The notes beneath the pieces are model-generated. The model was not told where the DNA came from, searched no databases, and was given only the letters and a program-made list of their open reading frames with translations. Both the position numbers and the translations under genes were made by a program. A DNA stretch of 64,000 nucleotides, from assembly GCA_964523105.1 (NCBI GenBank), contig CAZFZN010000019.1:1-64000 (forward strand), read 5' to 3'. Origin of the DNA: V1-33 sp964523105. GTDB taxonomy: Bacteria; Verrucomicrobiota; Verrucomicrobiia; Verrucomicrobiales; V1-33. Shown piece by piece: positions 25,581 to 34,630 of the stretch; within the stretch, counting starts at the first letter, position 1; the number at the start of each line of letters is the position of its first letter.

Positions 25581-27011
25581 TCACGCCAGCGCCGGCTTTA
25601 CGATGTGGCCGGCGATGTCGGTGAGGCGGAAGTAGCGGCCCTGGAATTTGTAGATCAGCTTTTCGTGCTCCACGCCGAGCAGGTGGAGCATGGTGGCGTG
25701 GAGGTCGTGGACGTGGACGGCGCCGTCGAGGATGTTGTAGCCGTAGTCGTCGGTGATGCCGTGCGTGGTGCCGCCGCGCACGCCGCCGCCGGCCAGCCAG
25801 AGGCTGAAGCAGCGGGGATGGTGGTCGCGTCCGTAGTTGTTGGCGCTCATTTTGCCCTGACAGTAGGCGGTGCGGCCGAATTCTCCGCCCCAAATCACCA
25901 GAGTGTCGTCGAGCAGGCCGCGGCGTTTCAAATCCATCACCAGTGCCGCGGAGGCCTGGTCCGTCTGCTGACACTGGCGCGTAATGCCGCCGACGACATC
26001 ACCGTGCTGGTCCCAGCCCTGGTGGAATAACTGCACGAACCTGACGTCGCGCTCGATGAGCCGCCGGGCGAGCAGGCAATTCGCGGCGTAGGTGCCAGGG
26101 GTTTTGCTGTCCGGGCCGTAGAGCTTGAAAGTTTCCTCACTTTCGCCGGAGAGGTCGGCCGCCTCCGGCACGCTCGTCTGCATGCGGAAGGCCATCTCCG
26201 CCTGAGCGATGCGGGCTTCGATCTCCGGATCCAACTGCCGTTCCGCCTGGTGGGCATTGAGTTTGCCAAGGGCGTCCAGCATCCCGCGGCGCACCTCCGG
26301 CGAAACGCCGTCCGGATTGGTGAGGTAAAGCACCGGTTCTTTTCCTGAGCGGAACTGCACTCCCTGATGTTCGCTGGGGAGAAATCCCGCGCCCCAGAGC
26401 CGTGAATAGAGCGGCTGATCGCGCGAGGCGTTCTTCGACACGAGGACGATGAAGGCCGGCAGGTTGTCATTGAGGCTGCCGAGTCCGTAGGACGCCCACG
26501 ATCCCATGGAAGGCCGGCCCGGGATTTGGCTGCCGGAACAGAAGAAGGTGATCGCCGGATCGTGATTGATGGCCTCCGTGTGCATGGTGCGGATCAGGCA
26601 GAGTTCGTCCGCGATTTTCTGTGTCCACGGCAGCAGGTTGCTGATCTCCATGCCGCAGCGTCCGCTCTTTTTGAAATCGGTGAACGACCCGGCCATTGGC
26701 AGCAGGCTTTGATTCCCGCTCATGGTTGAGAGCCGCTGATTGCCGATGATTTCCTTCGGCAGCGCCTTGCCGTGGCCGACGCGCAAAACGGGTTTGAAAT
26801 CAAACGTCTCCAGGTGCGACGGTCCGCCGGCCTGGAAGAGATAAATGACGCGCTTCGCCTTTGGCGCGAGATGCGGCGCCGGCAGCACGCCGGCGGAGGC
26901 ACGGACGTCGTCGCCGAGAATGCGTGACATGGCCAGCGCGCCGAGTCCCAGAGTGGAGCGGCTGAGAAACTGGCGGCGAGTTTGTTTCAGGAGAGCTTCG
27001 GAAGCATTCAT
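25581..27011 (-). CDS. DUF1501 protein, Tat-exported (sulfatase/phosphatase-like fold)
   Basis: The 476-residue protein begins with a twin-arginine signal (RRQFLSRSTLGLGALAMSRIL) and carries the DUF1501 pattern: AKRVIYLFQAGGPSHLETFD near the start, GSWASYGLGSLNDNLPAFIVL, then LLARRLIERDVRFVQLFHQGWDQHGD, DTLVIWGGEFGRT and the closing DYGYNILDGAVHVHDLHATMLHLLG. The fold is related to alkaline-phosphatase/sulfatase proteins, but the metal site of sulfatases is not obvious. DUF1501 genes almost always follow DUF1549/DUF1553 genes in planctomycetes and Verrucomicrobia, as here (131 bases downstream of one). Function unknown; a role in breaking down complex polymers outside the cytoplasm is a common guess. 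Confidence 0.88.
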   Translation of the reverse strand: MNASEALLKQTRRQFLSRSTLGLGALAMSRILGDDVRASAGVLPAPHLAPKAKRVIYLFQAGGPSHLETFDFKPVLRVGHGKALPKEIIGNQRLSTMSGNQSLLPMAGSFTDFKKSGRCGMEISNLLPWTQKIADELCLIRTMHTEAINHDPAITFFCSGSQIPGRPSMGSWASYGLGSLNDNLPAFIVLVSKNASRDQPLYSRLWGAGFLPSEHQGVQFRSGKEPVLYLTNPDGVSPEVRRGMLDALGKLNAHQAERQLDPEIEARIAQAEMAFRMQTSVPEAADLSGESEETFKLYGPDSKTPGTYAANCLLARRLIERDVRFVQLFHQGWDQHGDVVGGITRQCQQTDQASAALVMDLKRRGLLDDTLVIWGGEFGRTAYCQGKMSANNYGRDHHPRCFSLWLAGGGVRGGTTHGITDDYGYNILDGAVHVHDLHATMLHLLGVEHEKLIYKFQGRYFRLTDIAGHIVKPALA

Positions 27012-27039
27012 GGCGTGTGTGGCATCAAAGTGGTTTCAT

Positions 27040-27119
27040 GCCCCAATGGGGCGGGACAACACAGCCCGGGGCGCAAGCCCCGGGTGGGCTGTTGGATCAA
27101 ATCTAAGCCCTGAAAGGGC
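27040..27119. repeat. Cluster of three hairpins, REP-like element
   Basis: Three perfect hairpins follow one another in 80 bases between the DUF1549/1553 gene and its DUF1501 partner: GCCCC-AAT-GGGGC (27040-27052), CCCGGGGC-GCAA-GCCCCGGG (27065-27084) and GCCC-TGAAA-GGGC (27107-27119). The middle one is bounded by CAGCCC/GGGCTG. The order resembles short palindromic repeats scattered in planctomycete and verrucomicrobial genomes. It could also slow or process the two-gene transcript. Confidence 0.6.
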
Positions 27120-27141
27120 GGGGCAATTCATAGCCAGGGAT

Positions 27142-30100
27142 TCAGCGAATGGTGAGCGCCGCGTCGGACGCGAGCAGGGTGGAACAGACGATGGTGAGAG
27201 CGGCGAGGCGGGCGTCGTCTTTGCCACAGACGGCTTTCGCGGCGGCGAGGTCGCCGGTGAAGTGCTTTACTTTGCTGTCGTAGAGCTGCCCGATGGCGGA
27301 CAACTCGACCGCGTCCGGCGGACGCGAGGTCAGCAGCAGAAACGCGCGCTGCATCTGTGCCTCCGCTCCTTCCGGCTGCTCGCGCACGACGCGCGCCGCG
27401 AGCTTCTGCGCACATTCAAAGAAGCTTTGATCGTTCAGAAAAATGAGCGGCTGCAGCGGGGTATTGGTTGTAAGCCGGCGCGGCTGGCAGATTTCGCGGC
27501 TGCCGGCATCGAGCGTGAGCATCGCGGGCGGCGGAGCCGTGCGTTTGCGGAAGGTGTAGAGGCTGCGGCGGTAGAGGCCCTCGCCTTTGTCAGGCTGATA
27601 CTCGCCGCCGGAAGCGCCGGCTTCCGACCACACGCCGGGCGGCTGCCACGGCTTCACGCTGGGGCCGCCGATTTTCTCCACCAGCAGACCGGCTGCGAGC
27701 AGCGCCTGGTCGCGAATGGCTTCGCCGGAAAGCCGCGACGACGGGCCACGGGAGAGCCATTGATTATTCGGATCGCGCTCACGCTTCTCTTTGTTCGTGG
27801 CGGACGACTGGCGGAACGTCGCGCTGAGCACCATGCGCCGCAGCATTCGTTTCACATTCCAGCCCTGCTGCATGAAATCGTGCGCGAGGGTGTCGAGCAG
27901 TTCCTGGTGCGACGGCGGATCGCCCTGCATGCCGAAGTTCTCCTGCGTCGGCACAATGCCGGCACCAAAGCACTGCATCCAGAGGCGATTCACGGCCACG
28001 CGCGACACCAGCGGATTGTCGCGGTGCGTCATCCACTGCGCCAGACCGAGGCGGTTCTTCGGCGCGTCTTCGGCAAACGGCATCACCGCCGACGGCGCGC
28101 CGGGCTGGACGGGGCGCTTGAAATCCGGCGAGGCATAGTCCCCGCGGGTGAGAACATGCCATGGTCGCGGCCGCGGCGAATCCTTCATCACCATCACCAG
28201 CGGCAGGCGGTGTTCAAAGTCATCTTCGAGATGCCGGCGCGCGGCCGTGACGGCATCATGCGCCTTCGCAGTCTCCGCATCCACGCGGCGGAGAAAATGT
28301 TCGCGCACCAGCGCGAGGGCCGCGGCATCGCCCGACTTCGCCTTTGTCAGGGTCGCCGCGAGCGCGGGTGCGTGGAGGTCGGCGACCTCCAGCGGCGAGA
28401 GCGCGGCGCGGAAGACTCTTAGATCCTTCATCAGGCCGTCGGCAAAGCCGCGGTCATCTCGTGGACGTGCCCCGACTCGCATCAGGTCAGTGGAGATGCT
28501 CTTGTCCAGACAATTCTGCTTCACCGGGGCGGCCACAGGCTGGCCGTCGTAGTAAATCCGCAGCCCGTCCGCCGTGGAAGATCCGTCCCAGGTCACGGTG
28601 ACCTGCACCCATTTCCTGACCGGAAAATTCTCCGCCGTCTCGACCGAGGCCGCGCAGCCGGGCCACAGGTGAATGCAACTCCAGCGCAGCTTGCCGTTTT
28701 CCATGAGCAGTTCGAATCCTGACGCATCCGCCATCTGGGAAAACATTGCCGGTCCCGTGTGAAAAATGAGCGCCCGCTGTTTTCGTTCCGGGGTGAACAG
28801 TCGGACCGAAACCGTGAGCGGCTGGTAGCGGTTCAGGCCTTTGACGCCATCGAGCTGGAGCACGGTATCCCCGTCGAACTTCATGCCGCCGTCCGCGGGC
28901 GTGAGTTGTCCGCCGGACATGGTGCCGGGCGCGGCTTTGGCCACAGCGTTGGGCAGCTTGCCGTCCACCACGGCATTGAGCGGGAAATGATCCGACGGCA
29001 CCGGCGGCGTTAGGCCCGGAGTGACTCCGAGCCATTCCTTGAACGCATTGTCACGCCCTGCCGCGGTTGCTTTTGCCGCGGCAAGGGCGGCGTCCAGTGC
29101 CGCGCGGCGCTTCGCAATTTCCTGTTCCTGCCGCGGATCCGCCAGGCGCATCGAAGGCTCGGGCGCTGTCGTGGAAAGCGAGTAAGGATAAAGCCCGCAC
29201 TCGTCTATGCTCCCAAACATGGCGCAGAGACTGTAGTAGTCCGTCATTGGAAGCGGGTCGTACTTGTGATCGTGACACTTGGCGCACTCCATCGTCAGGC
29301 CGAGAAAGGCCGTGCCCGTTGTGTGGACGCGATCGGAAACATACTCCTGGCGGAACTCCTCTTCGATGGAACCGCCCTCCTGCGTCTGGCGGTGCAGACG
29401 ATTGAACATGGTGGCCAGTTTCTGCTCCCGGGTGGCCTTGGGCAGCAGGTCGCCGGCGATCTGCCATGTCAGGAATTTGTCGTAGGGGAGATTGTCGTTG
29501 AACGCCTTAATGACCCAGTCCCGCCACGGCCAGACGAAGCAGTTGTTGTCCGACTGATATCCGTAAGTGTCGGCAAAGCGGGCCACATCCAGCCAGTCGA
29601 GGGCCATGCGCTCGCCGTAGCGCGGCGAGGCGAGCAGAGCGTCCACCTGCTTTTCAAAAGCATCCGGCGCCGCGTCCGCCAGGAAGGCCGCGATCTGCTC
29701 CAGCGATGGCGGCAGGCCTGTGAGCACGAACGACACCCGCCGCAGCCATGCCGCGCGTTCCGCCTCCGGCGCGGGCGACAGGTTCTCCTGCTCCAGTTTT
29801 GCCAGGACAAACCGGTCGAGGTCATCGCGCGGCCACGCGGTCTGCTGCACCGGCGGCGGCGTGTGCGCTTTCACTGGCACGTAGGCCCAGTGCTTCGTGT
29901 AGCCCGCGCCTTCCGCGATCCATTGCCGCAACACCGCACGGTCAGAGTCGGTAAGCGGGCGATTCAACTTCGCCGGCGGCATGAGATCATCGGGATCGGT
30001 GGCATGAATGCGCCGCAGCAGCTCGCTCTCCTCCGGCTTCCCCGGCACGATGGCCCGCGCGCCGTTCTTCAGCGCGGCGGTCGCGCCGTCGAAGGTATCC

Positions 30101-30261
30101 AGCCGCAGCCCGGCCTCACGCTTGTTGTCATCCGGCCCGTGACACGCAAAGCAGCGGTCGGAAATGAGCGGACGCACGTCGCGATTGAAGTCCACCGCCG
30201 CGGAGAGACCGTGGCCGGACAGAAACAGAGAAACGGCGAGTCGGGCGGAAAATGAACGCAT
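27142..30261 (-). CDS. Planctomycete-type cytochrome / DUF1549 / LamG / DUF1553 protein (PSD1 group)
   Basis: The 1,039-residue protein has a signal peptide (1-21); a single-haem cytochrome domain with CFACH at residues 37-41; DUF1549 (about 130-350; LDWLDVARFADTYGYQ and the second haem-like motif CAKCHDHKYDP); a concanavalin/LamG-like insert (about 460-640); and C-terminal DUF1553 (about 720-1030; NPLVSRVAVNRLWMQCFGAGIV, PSHQELLDTLAHDF). The ATG at 30261 directly before the signal peptide is used, though the frame is open further upstream. It is exported. The family is greatly expanded in this phylum and biochemically uncharacterised; haem-dependent oxidation of polymers is one hypothesis. 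It forms a two-gene unit with the DUF1501 gene downstream. Confidence 0.9.
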   Translation of the reverse strand: MRSFSARLAVSLFLSGHGLSAAVDFNRDVRPLISDRCFACHGPDDNKREAGLRLDTFDGATAALKNGARAIVPGKPEESELLRRIHATDPDDLMPPAKLNRPLTDSDRAVLRQWIAEGAGYTKHWAYVPVKAHTPPPVQQTAWPRDDLDRFVLAKLEQENLSPAPEAERAAWLRRVSFVLTGLPPSLEQIAAFLADAAPDAFEKQVDALLASPRYGERMALDWLDVARFADTYGYQSDNNCFVWPWRDWVIKAFNDNLPYDKFLTWQIAGDLLPKATREQKLATMFNRLHRQTQEGGSIEEEFRQEYVSDRVHTTGTAFLGLTMECAKCHDHKYDPLPMTDYYSLCAMFGSIDECGLYPYSLSTTAPEPSMRLADPRQEQEIAKRRAALDAALAAAKATAAGRDNAFKEWLGVTPGLTPPVPSDHFPLNAVVDGKLPNAVAKAAPGTMSGGQLTPADGGMKFDGDTVLQLDGVKGLNRYQPLTVSVRLFTPERKQRALIFHTGPAMFSQMADASGFELLMENGKLRWSCIHLWPGCAASVETAENFPVRKWVQVTVTWDGSSTADGLRIYYDGQPVAAPVKQNCLDKSISTDLMRVGARPRDDRGFADGLMKDLRVFRAALSPLEVADLHAPALAATLTKAKSGDAAALALVREHFLRRVDAETAKAHDAVTAARRHLEDDFEHRLPLVMVMKDSPRPRPWHVLTRGDYASPDFKRPVQPGAPSAVMPFAEDAPKNRLGLAQWMTHRDNPLVSRVAVNRLWMQCFGAGIVPTQENFGMQGDPPSHQELLDTLAHDFMQQGWNVKRMLRRMVLSATFRQSSATNKEKRERDPNNQWLSRGPSSRLSGEAIRDQALLAAGLLVEKIGGPSVKPWQPPGVWSEAGASGGEYQPDKGEGLYRRSLYTFRKRTAPPPAMLTLDAGSREICQPRRLTTNTPLQPLIFLNDQSFFECAQKLAARVVREQPEGAEAQMQRAFLLLTSRPPDAVELSAIGQLYDSKVKHFTGDLAAAKAVCGKDDARLAALTIVCSTLLASDAALTIR

Positions 30262-30452
30262 GCCGCCCAAGCTTTGGCCAAACGCCGGGGCTGCGCAACG
30301 ACGAGAGTTGGCTTCATCCCGTTCCAACGGGAGATCGTCCTGTCTCCGACGGCCAGCTGTCGAATTCGCCGGTCCGTTCTCTTTCCTGCGGGCCGCAGTC
30401 AGCAAACGAGGCTTGAACCCGCAGCGGCGACCGGCAGTCTGCCGGCTCAAAA

Positions 30453-31661
30453 ATGAATGCTGAAATTTCCCCCCTCGACGTCAACGGTCGCGCCGGGCTT
30501 GCCGGATTCTACCGCAAGGTGCTGCTTGAGGACGTGATCCCGTTCTGGCTGCGGCACGGACTCGACCGCGGGCATGGCGGCATCCTGACTTCTTTGGACC
30601 GCGATGGCTCGGTGCTGGATACCGACAAGAGCGTGTGGTTTCAGGGCCGCGCGGGGTGGATGTTCGCAACGCTGTTCAATACGCTGGAGCGTCGCACGGA
30701 ATGGCTGGAGGCGGCTCGGTCGTGCGTGGAGTTTTCGCGGCGGTGGTGTCACTCGGCGGATGGGAAGATGTACTTCACCCTGACGCGGGAAGGCGCGCCC
30801 CTGCGGATGCGCCGGTATGTTTTCAGCGAGGCGTTTGCGGCGATCAGCTATGCGGCCTTCGCCAAAGCGTCGGGCGAAGCACGCGCGGCGGAGGACGCGG
30901 TGCAGATGTGGGAGACTTATCTGCGCTATTCATTCGATCCGGGCGTGATGACGTCGAAGTTCGAGAGCACGCGCCCCATGAAAGGCCTCGGGCCGCTGAT
31001 GATCGGGATCGTGACGGCGCAGGAACTGCGGGAGAATCTCGGCGACGTCCGCACGCGCGGACGGACGTGCAGCGAGTGGATCACGGCGTTCATCGATGAA
31101 ATCGAACGCGACTTTCTTAAACCGGAGCACGCGGTGCTGCTGGAGAATGTCGCTCCGGACGGCAGCATCATCGAACACGCGGACGGGCGCACGCTGAATC
31201 CGGGCCACGCCATCGAGTGCGCATGGTTCATCATGCACGAGGGCCGGCTGCGCGGAGATAATGCGATGATCGCGCTGGGTGCGCGGATTCTCGACTGGAT
31301 GTGGGCGCGCGGATGGGACACGGAGCATGGCGGGCTGCTCTACTTTACCGGCCTCCATCGCGGGCCGGTGCCGGAATACTGGCACGACATGAAATTCTGG
31401 TGGCCGCACTGCGAGGCCATCATTGCGACCCTGCTGGCATGGAAGCTCACCGGCGAAGCACGCTTCGCGGCCCTGCACGCGCAGGTGCATGACTGGAGCT
31501 TCGCACGCTTTCCGGATGCGGAGCACGGCGAGTGGTTCGGGTGGCTGCACCGCGACGGCACGCCCTCGCAGCGCGCGAAGGGCAGCCTGTTCAAAGGCCC
31601 GTTCCACCTGCCGCGGATGCTTTGGCTCTGCTGCCGGGAACTGGTGCAGGCCGCAGATTGA
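30453..31661 (+). CDS. AGE-family (N-acylglucosamine 2-epimerase) sugar isomerase/epimerase
   Basis: The 402-residue protein has the (alpha/alpha)6-barrel pattern of the AGE family: FWLRHGLDRGHGGILTSLDRDG, KSVWFQGRAGWMFATLFN, NPGHAIECAWFIMHEG, HGGLLYF and KFWWPHCEAIIATL, with the histidines that act as general acid and base in known members. Family enzymes interconvert N-acetylglucosamine and N-acetylmannosamine, or act on mannose, glucose or cellobiose; the sequence does not decide which. No signal peptide, so it is cytosolic. It diverges from the DUF1549/1553 gene (192 bases apart) and is followed by a TraB-family gene 32 bases later. A link with the sialidase at 17 kb through N-acetylmannosamine is possible but speculative. 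Confidence 0.88.
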   Translation: MNAEISPLDVNGRAGLAGFYRKVLLEDVIPFWLRHGLDRGHGGILTSLDRDGSVLDTDKSVWFQGRAGWMFATLFNTLERRTEWLEAARSCVEFSRRWCHSADGKMYFTLTREGAPLRMRRYVFSEAFAAISYAAFAKASGEARAAEDAVQMWETYLRYSFDPGVMTSKFESTRPMKGLGPLMIGIVTAQELRENLGDVRTRGRTCSEWITAFIDEIERDFLKPEHAVLLENVAPDGSIIEHADGRTLNPGHAIECAWFIMHEGRLRGDNAMIALGARILDWMWARGWDTEHGGLLYFTGLHRGPVPEYWHDMKFWWPHCEAIIATLLAWKLTGEARFAALHAQVHDWSFARFPDAEHGEWFGWLHRDGTPSQRAKGSLFKGPFHLPRMLWLCCRELVQAAD

Positions 31662-31693
31662 CACCGCGGCCCGGATGCCGGAAACATGCGGCC

Positions 31694-32674
31694 ATGATGA
31701 CACGACTGCTCCCCCTGTCCGCGATCCTGCTCTCACTGGGCGTTCACACCGTCGCTTTCGCCGATAACAAGCCCTCGCCGCCGCCCCGCGCGGAGGAAAA
31801 GCAGCCGGCGGAGAAGACCGCCAAAGAACCGCTGCCTGACTACATCCGGTATGCCGAGGACAACCAAAGCGTCCGGCTGGAGATCGCGATCAAGACCTTC
31901 GAGCTGCCGTCCGGGCAGAAGATCGATCTGATCGGTGTGGTGCACATTGCCGACGACACTTACTACCAGGAATTGAACAAGAGGTTCGATACCTACGACT
32001 CCGTGCTGTTCGAACTGGTGGGCGATCCGAAGCGGCTTACGGAAAATGCGCCGCTGACGGAGGCGCAAAAAGAGCAGCAGCCCGGCGGCGGGGCTGTCAG
32101 TTTCATTCAGCAGGCGGCCGGAAAGTATCTCAAGCTCACCTTTCAACTGGGAGCGATCGACTACACCAAGCCAAACATGGTGCACGCGGACACCACGGCG
32201 GAGGAGTTCGCGAAGATGCAAAAGGAGCGCGGTGAGACCATGATGACGCTGTTCTTCCGCGCGATGAAGGCGCAGCTGAGCGGAGAGATCGATACCACCG
32301 CAATGGGTGAACTCGACACCTTCGGGCTCATTCGCATCCTGATGAGCCGCGACGCGGCGGCGGAGTTCAAGAAGGTGCTGGCAAAGATGTTCGACCAGTC
32401 TGAATCCATGACTGCGGTGATGGAGGGGCCTGACGGTTCGGTGATCCTCAGCGGGCGCAACGAAGTGGTGGTGAAGAAAATCAATGAGGTGCTTGCCGAC
32501 AAGAAGCAGCGGCGCATCGCGGTGTTTTACGGCGGGGCGCACATGCCGGGGATCGAGAATTCGCTGCTGAAGGAGATGAAAGCGAAAGCCGCGGGAGAAG
32601 AATGGCTCGCCGCATGGACGATGCCCAAAGAGGAGAAGGCCGCGAAGCCGGCGGACGGGGAGAAGCAGCCGTGA
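31694..32674 (+). CDS. TraB/GumN-family protein, secreted
   Basis: The 326-residue protein has a signal peptide (about 1-24, ending TVAFA) and a short Pro/Glu/Lys-rich linker. The TraB fold shows its three motifs: IDLIGVVHIADDTYY (GxxH-type), SVLFELVGDP and AVFYGGAHMPGIE. Relatives include the eukaryotic Tiki proteases, and the conserved His/Glu residues suggest a metal-dependent hydrolase; most bacterial members are untested. The C-terminus is Lys/Glu-rich. Start: ATG at 31694 with a second ATG at 31697; the signal peptide begins there. Likely co-transcribed with the AGE gene, 32 bases upstream. It converges on a DUF1549 gene, whose stop is 15 bases away. Confidence 0.82.
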   Translation: MMTRLLPLSAILLSLGVHTVAFADNKPSPPPRAEEKQPAEKTAKEPLPDYIRYAEDNQSVRLEIAIKTFELPSGQKIDLIGVVHIADDTYYQELNKRFDTYDSVLFELVGDPKRLTENAPLTEAQKEQQPGGGAVSFIQQAAGKYLKLTFQLGAIDYTKPNMVHADTTAEEFAKMQKERGETMMTLFFRAMKAQLSGEIDTTAMGELDTFGLIRILMSRDAAAEFKKVLAKMFDQSESMTAVMEGPDGSVILSGRNEVVVKKINEVLADKKQRRIAVFYGGAHMPGIENSLLKEMKAKAAGEEWLAAWTMPKEEKAAKPADGEKQP

Positions 32675-32688
32675 GACCGGGAGCCGGC

Positions 32689-34560
32689 TTATCTCGGCAT
32701 GGTGAGAAACTCCGCGCTGGTCAGCAGCGCCCACAGTAAATCGCCGGCGGCGCGGGCCTTGTCAGGCTGAGCGGAAAGGAGCGTCATGGCGCCTTCAAGC
32801 TCGCCCGCATCGGGATCCCGGCCCAGAGCGGCGCGGAACACTTCGCGCGCACATTCCTCCGGATCGGCGAGGGCGGCGAGGCGCGGCACGGCTCCGCCCG
32901 CCTCCGGCTTCAGCAAGGCGGCCAGCGCGGGCGAACCGGACAGAAACTGCGCCTGCTGTGAGGTGGCGTTGTATTCACGCGGCTGCACGTCCGGCAGCGC
33001 CTGCACCGTGGCCTGCAGCAGAGTTTCATCCTCTGGCGAAAGTCCCGCGGCGATGCGCCATGAGCGGGCGAGTTGCTCAGCACTGAGGGGACGCTCAGCG
33101 GCGGAGGCGAAGGCATCGGGCGGAGCCGCCCCGGAGCCGGACAATGCATAGGCGCGGCTGAGCACGAGGCCGCGGATCAACCGGCGGGCATCATAGCCGT
33201 TTTCAAAATCGCGGGCCAGCCAGTCGAGCAGCTGCGGATGGCTCGGCGCATTGCGCGCATTCATTTCATCGGCCGGATGCACGATGCCCCGCCCAAAAAG
33301 GACGGCCCACATGCGATTCACAAAGGCGCGGGCGAGCAGCGGATTCCCGCTGGTGGCGGCTTCGGCGAAGGCGGCGCGCCGGGAATTCTTAGGCACCTTC
33401 AATTTTCCGTCGCCGGATTCATACTGGTCGGGGCCGTCGTTCTCTTTTTGGCCGTCGGAGGGGCGCGACTCCGCGAGCGTCACACCGGTCAGCAGTGTCA
33501 CCAGCGCCGGCTGGGATTCTTTCTTCAGATTGGTGAAGTTCATGTGCCCGCCCACGGCGGATTCACTCACCTGATTGACGCCGTCCACGTTCTTGCTGCG
33601 GCTGTAAGCAGCGACGAGCCCCCAGTAGTGCGCCTGCTTGATTTCCCGGGCCAGCGGATGGTCGTGGCACTGCGCACAGTCGATGCGCGTGCCGTAAATG
33701 ACGGGCGCCACCGCCTCGGCGATCTGCTGATATTCGTTGCGGCGCTCGTAGAGAAACCAGGAAGCACCCCGACGCTCCGGTTTGTCAGGACGGCCGGTCA
33801 GGAAATCGCGTACCGTTTCATTCCAGGGACGGTTGGTGCGGAAGGCGTCCTCCAGAAAGTCGTGCCAGCCGCTTTTGCGCCGGCGCTCCGCGGTGTTGTC
33901 GCGGCGTCCGCGGCCCATGAGCAGCACGTCCCACAGTTCGCGCAGGTGCACGGCGCCTTCCGGCGAAGTCAGCAGCCTGTCCACCAGTGCGGCGCGTTTG
34001 TCAGGGGCGGGGGACGCGAGGAATTCCGCCAGTTCGGCAGCGGTGGGAATGCGCCCGGCAAGATCGAGCCACACGCGCCGGCACCACGTGCGGTCGTCCG
34101 CCGCCGGCGCGGGCGCGACGCCGCGTGACTGCCAGCCGGCGGCGAGGAAATGATCCACCGCTTCTGTGACGCCCGGGAAATCCGGCAACTCCGCCGGCTT
34201 CTGCTGCTGCGAGTCCTCCGCCAGCGCGGCGATCCACTGCCGCACGGTTTCGATTTCACTCTCCTTGAGCTGCTTTTTCGGCGGCATGTGAGGATCGGAA
34301 TCCGCGGCGAGATACTGATACAACCGGCTTTCCTCAGGGTTGCCGGGAACGACCACGGCCCCCTCATCGCCGCCTTTGAAGACGGCCTCCGGGGTATCGA
34401 GTTCGAGTCCGCTTTTCTGTTCGATCGGACCGTGGCACTTCACACAATGGACATCGAAGAGCGGCTGCACGCTGCCGGCCCAAAGCGCCGCCGCATCGCC
34501 TGCCAGGGAGGCCGGAGCGGCCGCAGTGAGAAGGGCGGGGATCAGCGGGCGAAGCATCAT
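32689..34560 (-). CDS. Cytochrome / DUF1549 / DUF1553 protein, short form
   Basis: The 623-residue protein has a signal peptide (1-20), a cytochrome domain with CVKCH at residues 39-43, then DUF1549 (about 125-290; LPDFPGVTEAVDHFLAAGW, a second haem-like CAQCHDHPLA) and a compact DUF1553 (about 400-620; NPLLARAFVNRMWAVLFGRGIV, SHPQLLDWLARDFENGYD). It is shorter than the forms at 27 and 47 kb because there is no LamG insert. It is the last gene of a six-gene minus-strand array that runs from 43.3 kb to here. Two adjacent ATGs (34560, 34557) are possible starts. Exported; function unknown. Confidence 0.87.
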   Translation of the reverse strand: MMLRPLIPALLTAAAPASLAGDAAALWAGSVQPLFDVHCVKCHGPIEQKSGLELDTPEAVFKGGDEGAVVVPGNPEESRLYQYLAADSDPHMPPKKQLKESEIETVRQWIAALAEDSQQQKPAELPDFPGVTEAVDHFLAAGWQSRGVAPAPAADDRTWCRRVWLDLAGRIPTAAELAEFLASPAPDKRAALVDRLLTSPEGAVHLRELWDVLLMGRGRRDNTAERRRKSGWHDFLEDAFRTNRPWNETVRDFLTGRPDKPERRGASWFLYERRNEYQQIAEAVAPVIYGTRIDCAQCHDHPLAREIKQAHYWGLVAAYSRSKNVDGVNQVSESAVGGHMNFTNLKKESQPALVTLLTGVTLAESRPSDGQKENDGPDQYESGDGKLKVPKNSRRAAFAEAATSGNPLLARAFVNRMWAVLFGRGIVHPADEMNARNAPSHPQLLDWLARDFENGYDARRLIRGLVLSRAYALSGSGAAPPDAFASAAERPLSAEQLARSWRIAAGLSPEDETLLQATVQALPDVQPREYNATSQQAQFLSGSPALAALLKPEAGGAVPRLAALADPEECAREVFRAALGRDPDAGELEGAMTLLSAQPDKARAAGDLLWALLTSAEFLTMPR

Positions 34561-34630
34561 GAGTCGGTGAACGGTCAGCACCAAACGCTTCGTGCGGGGC
34601 GGCGGCGACTACGCAATCAAGGCCGAACCC

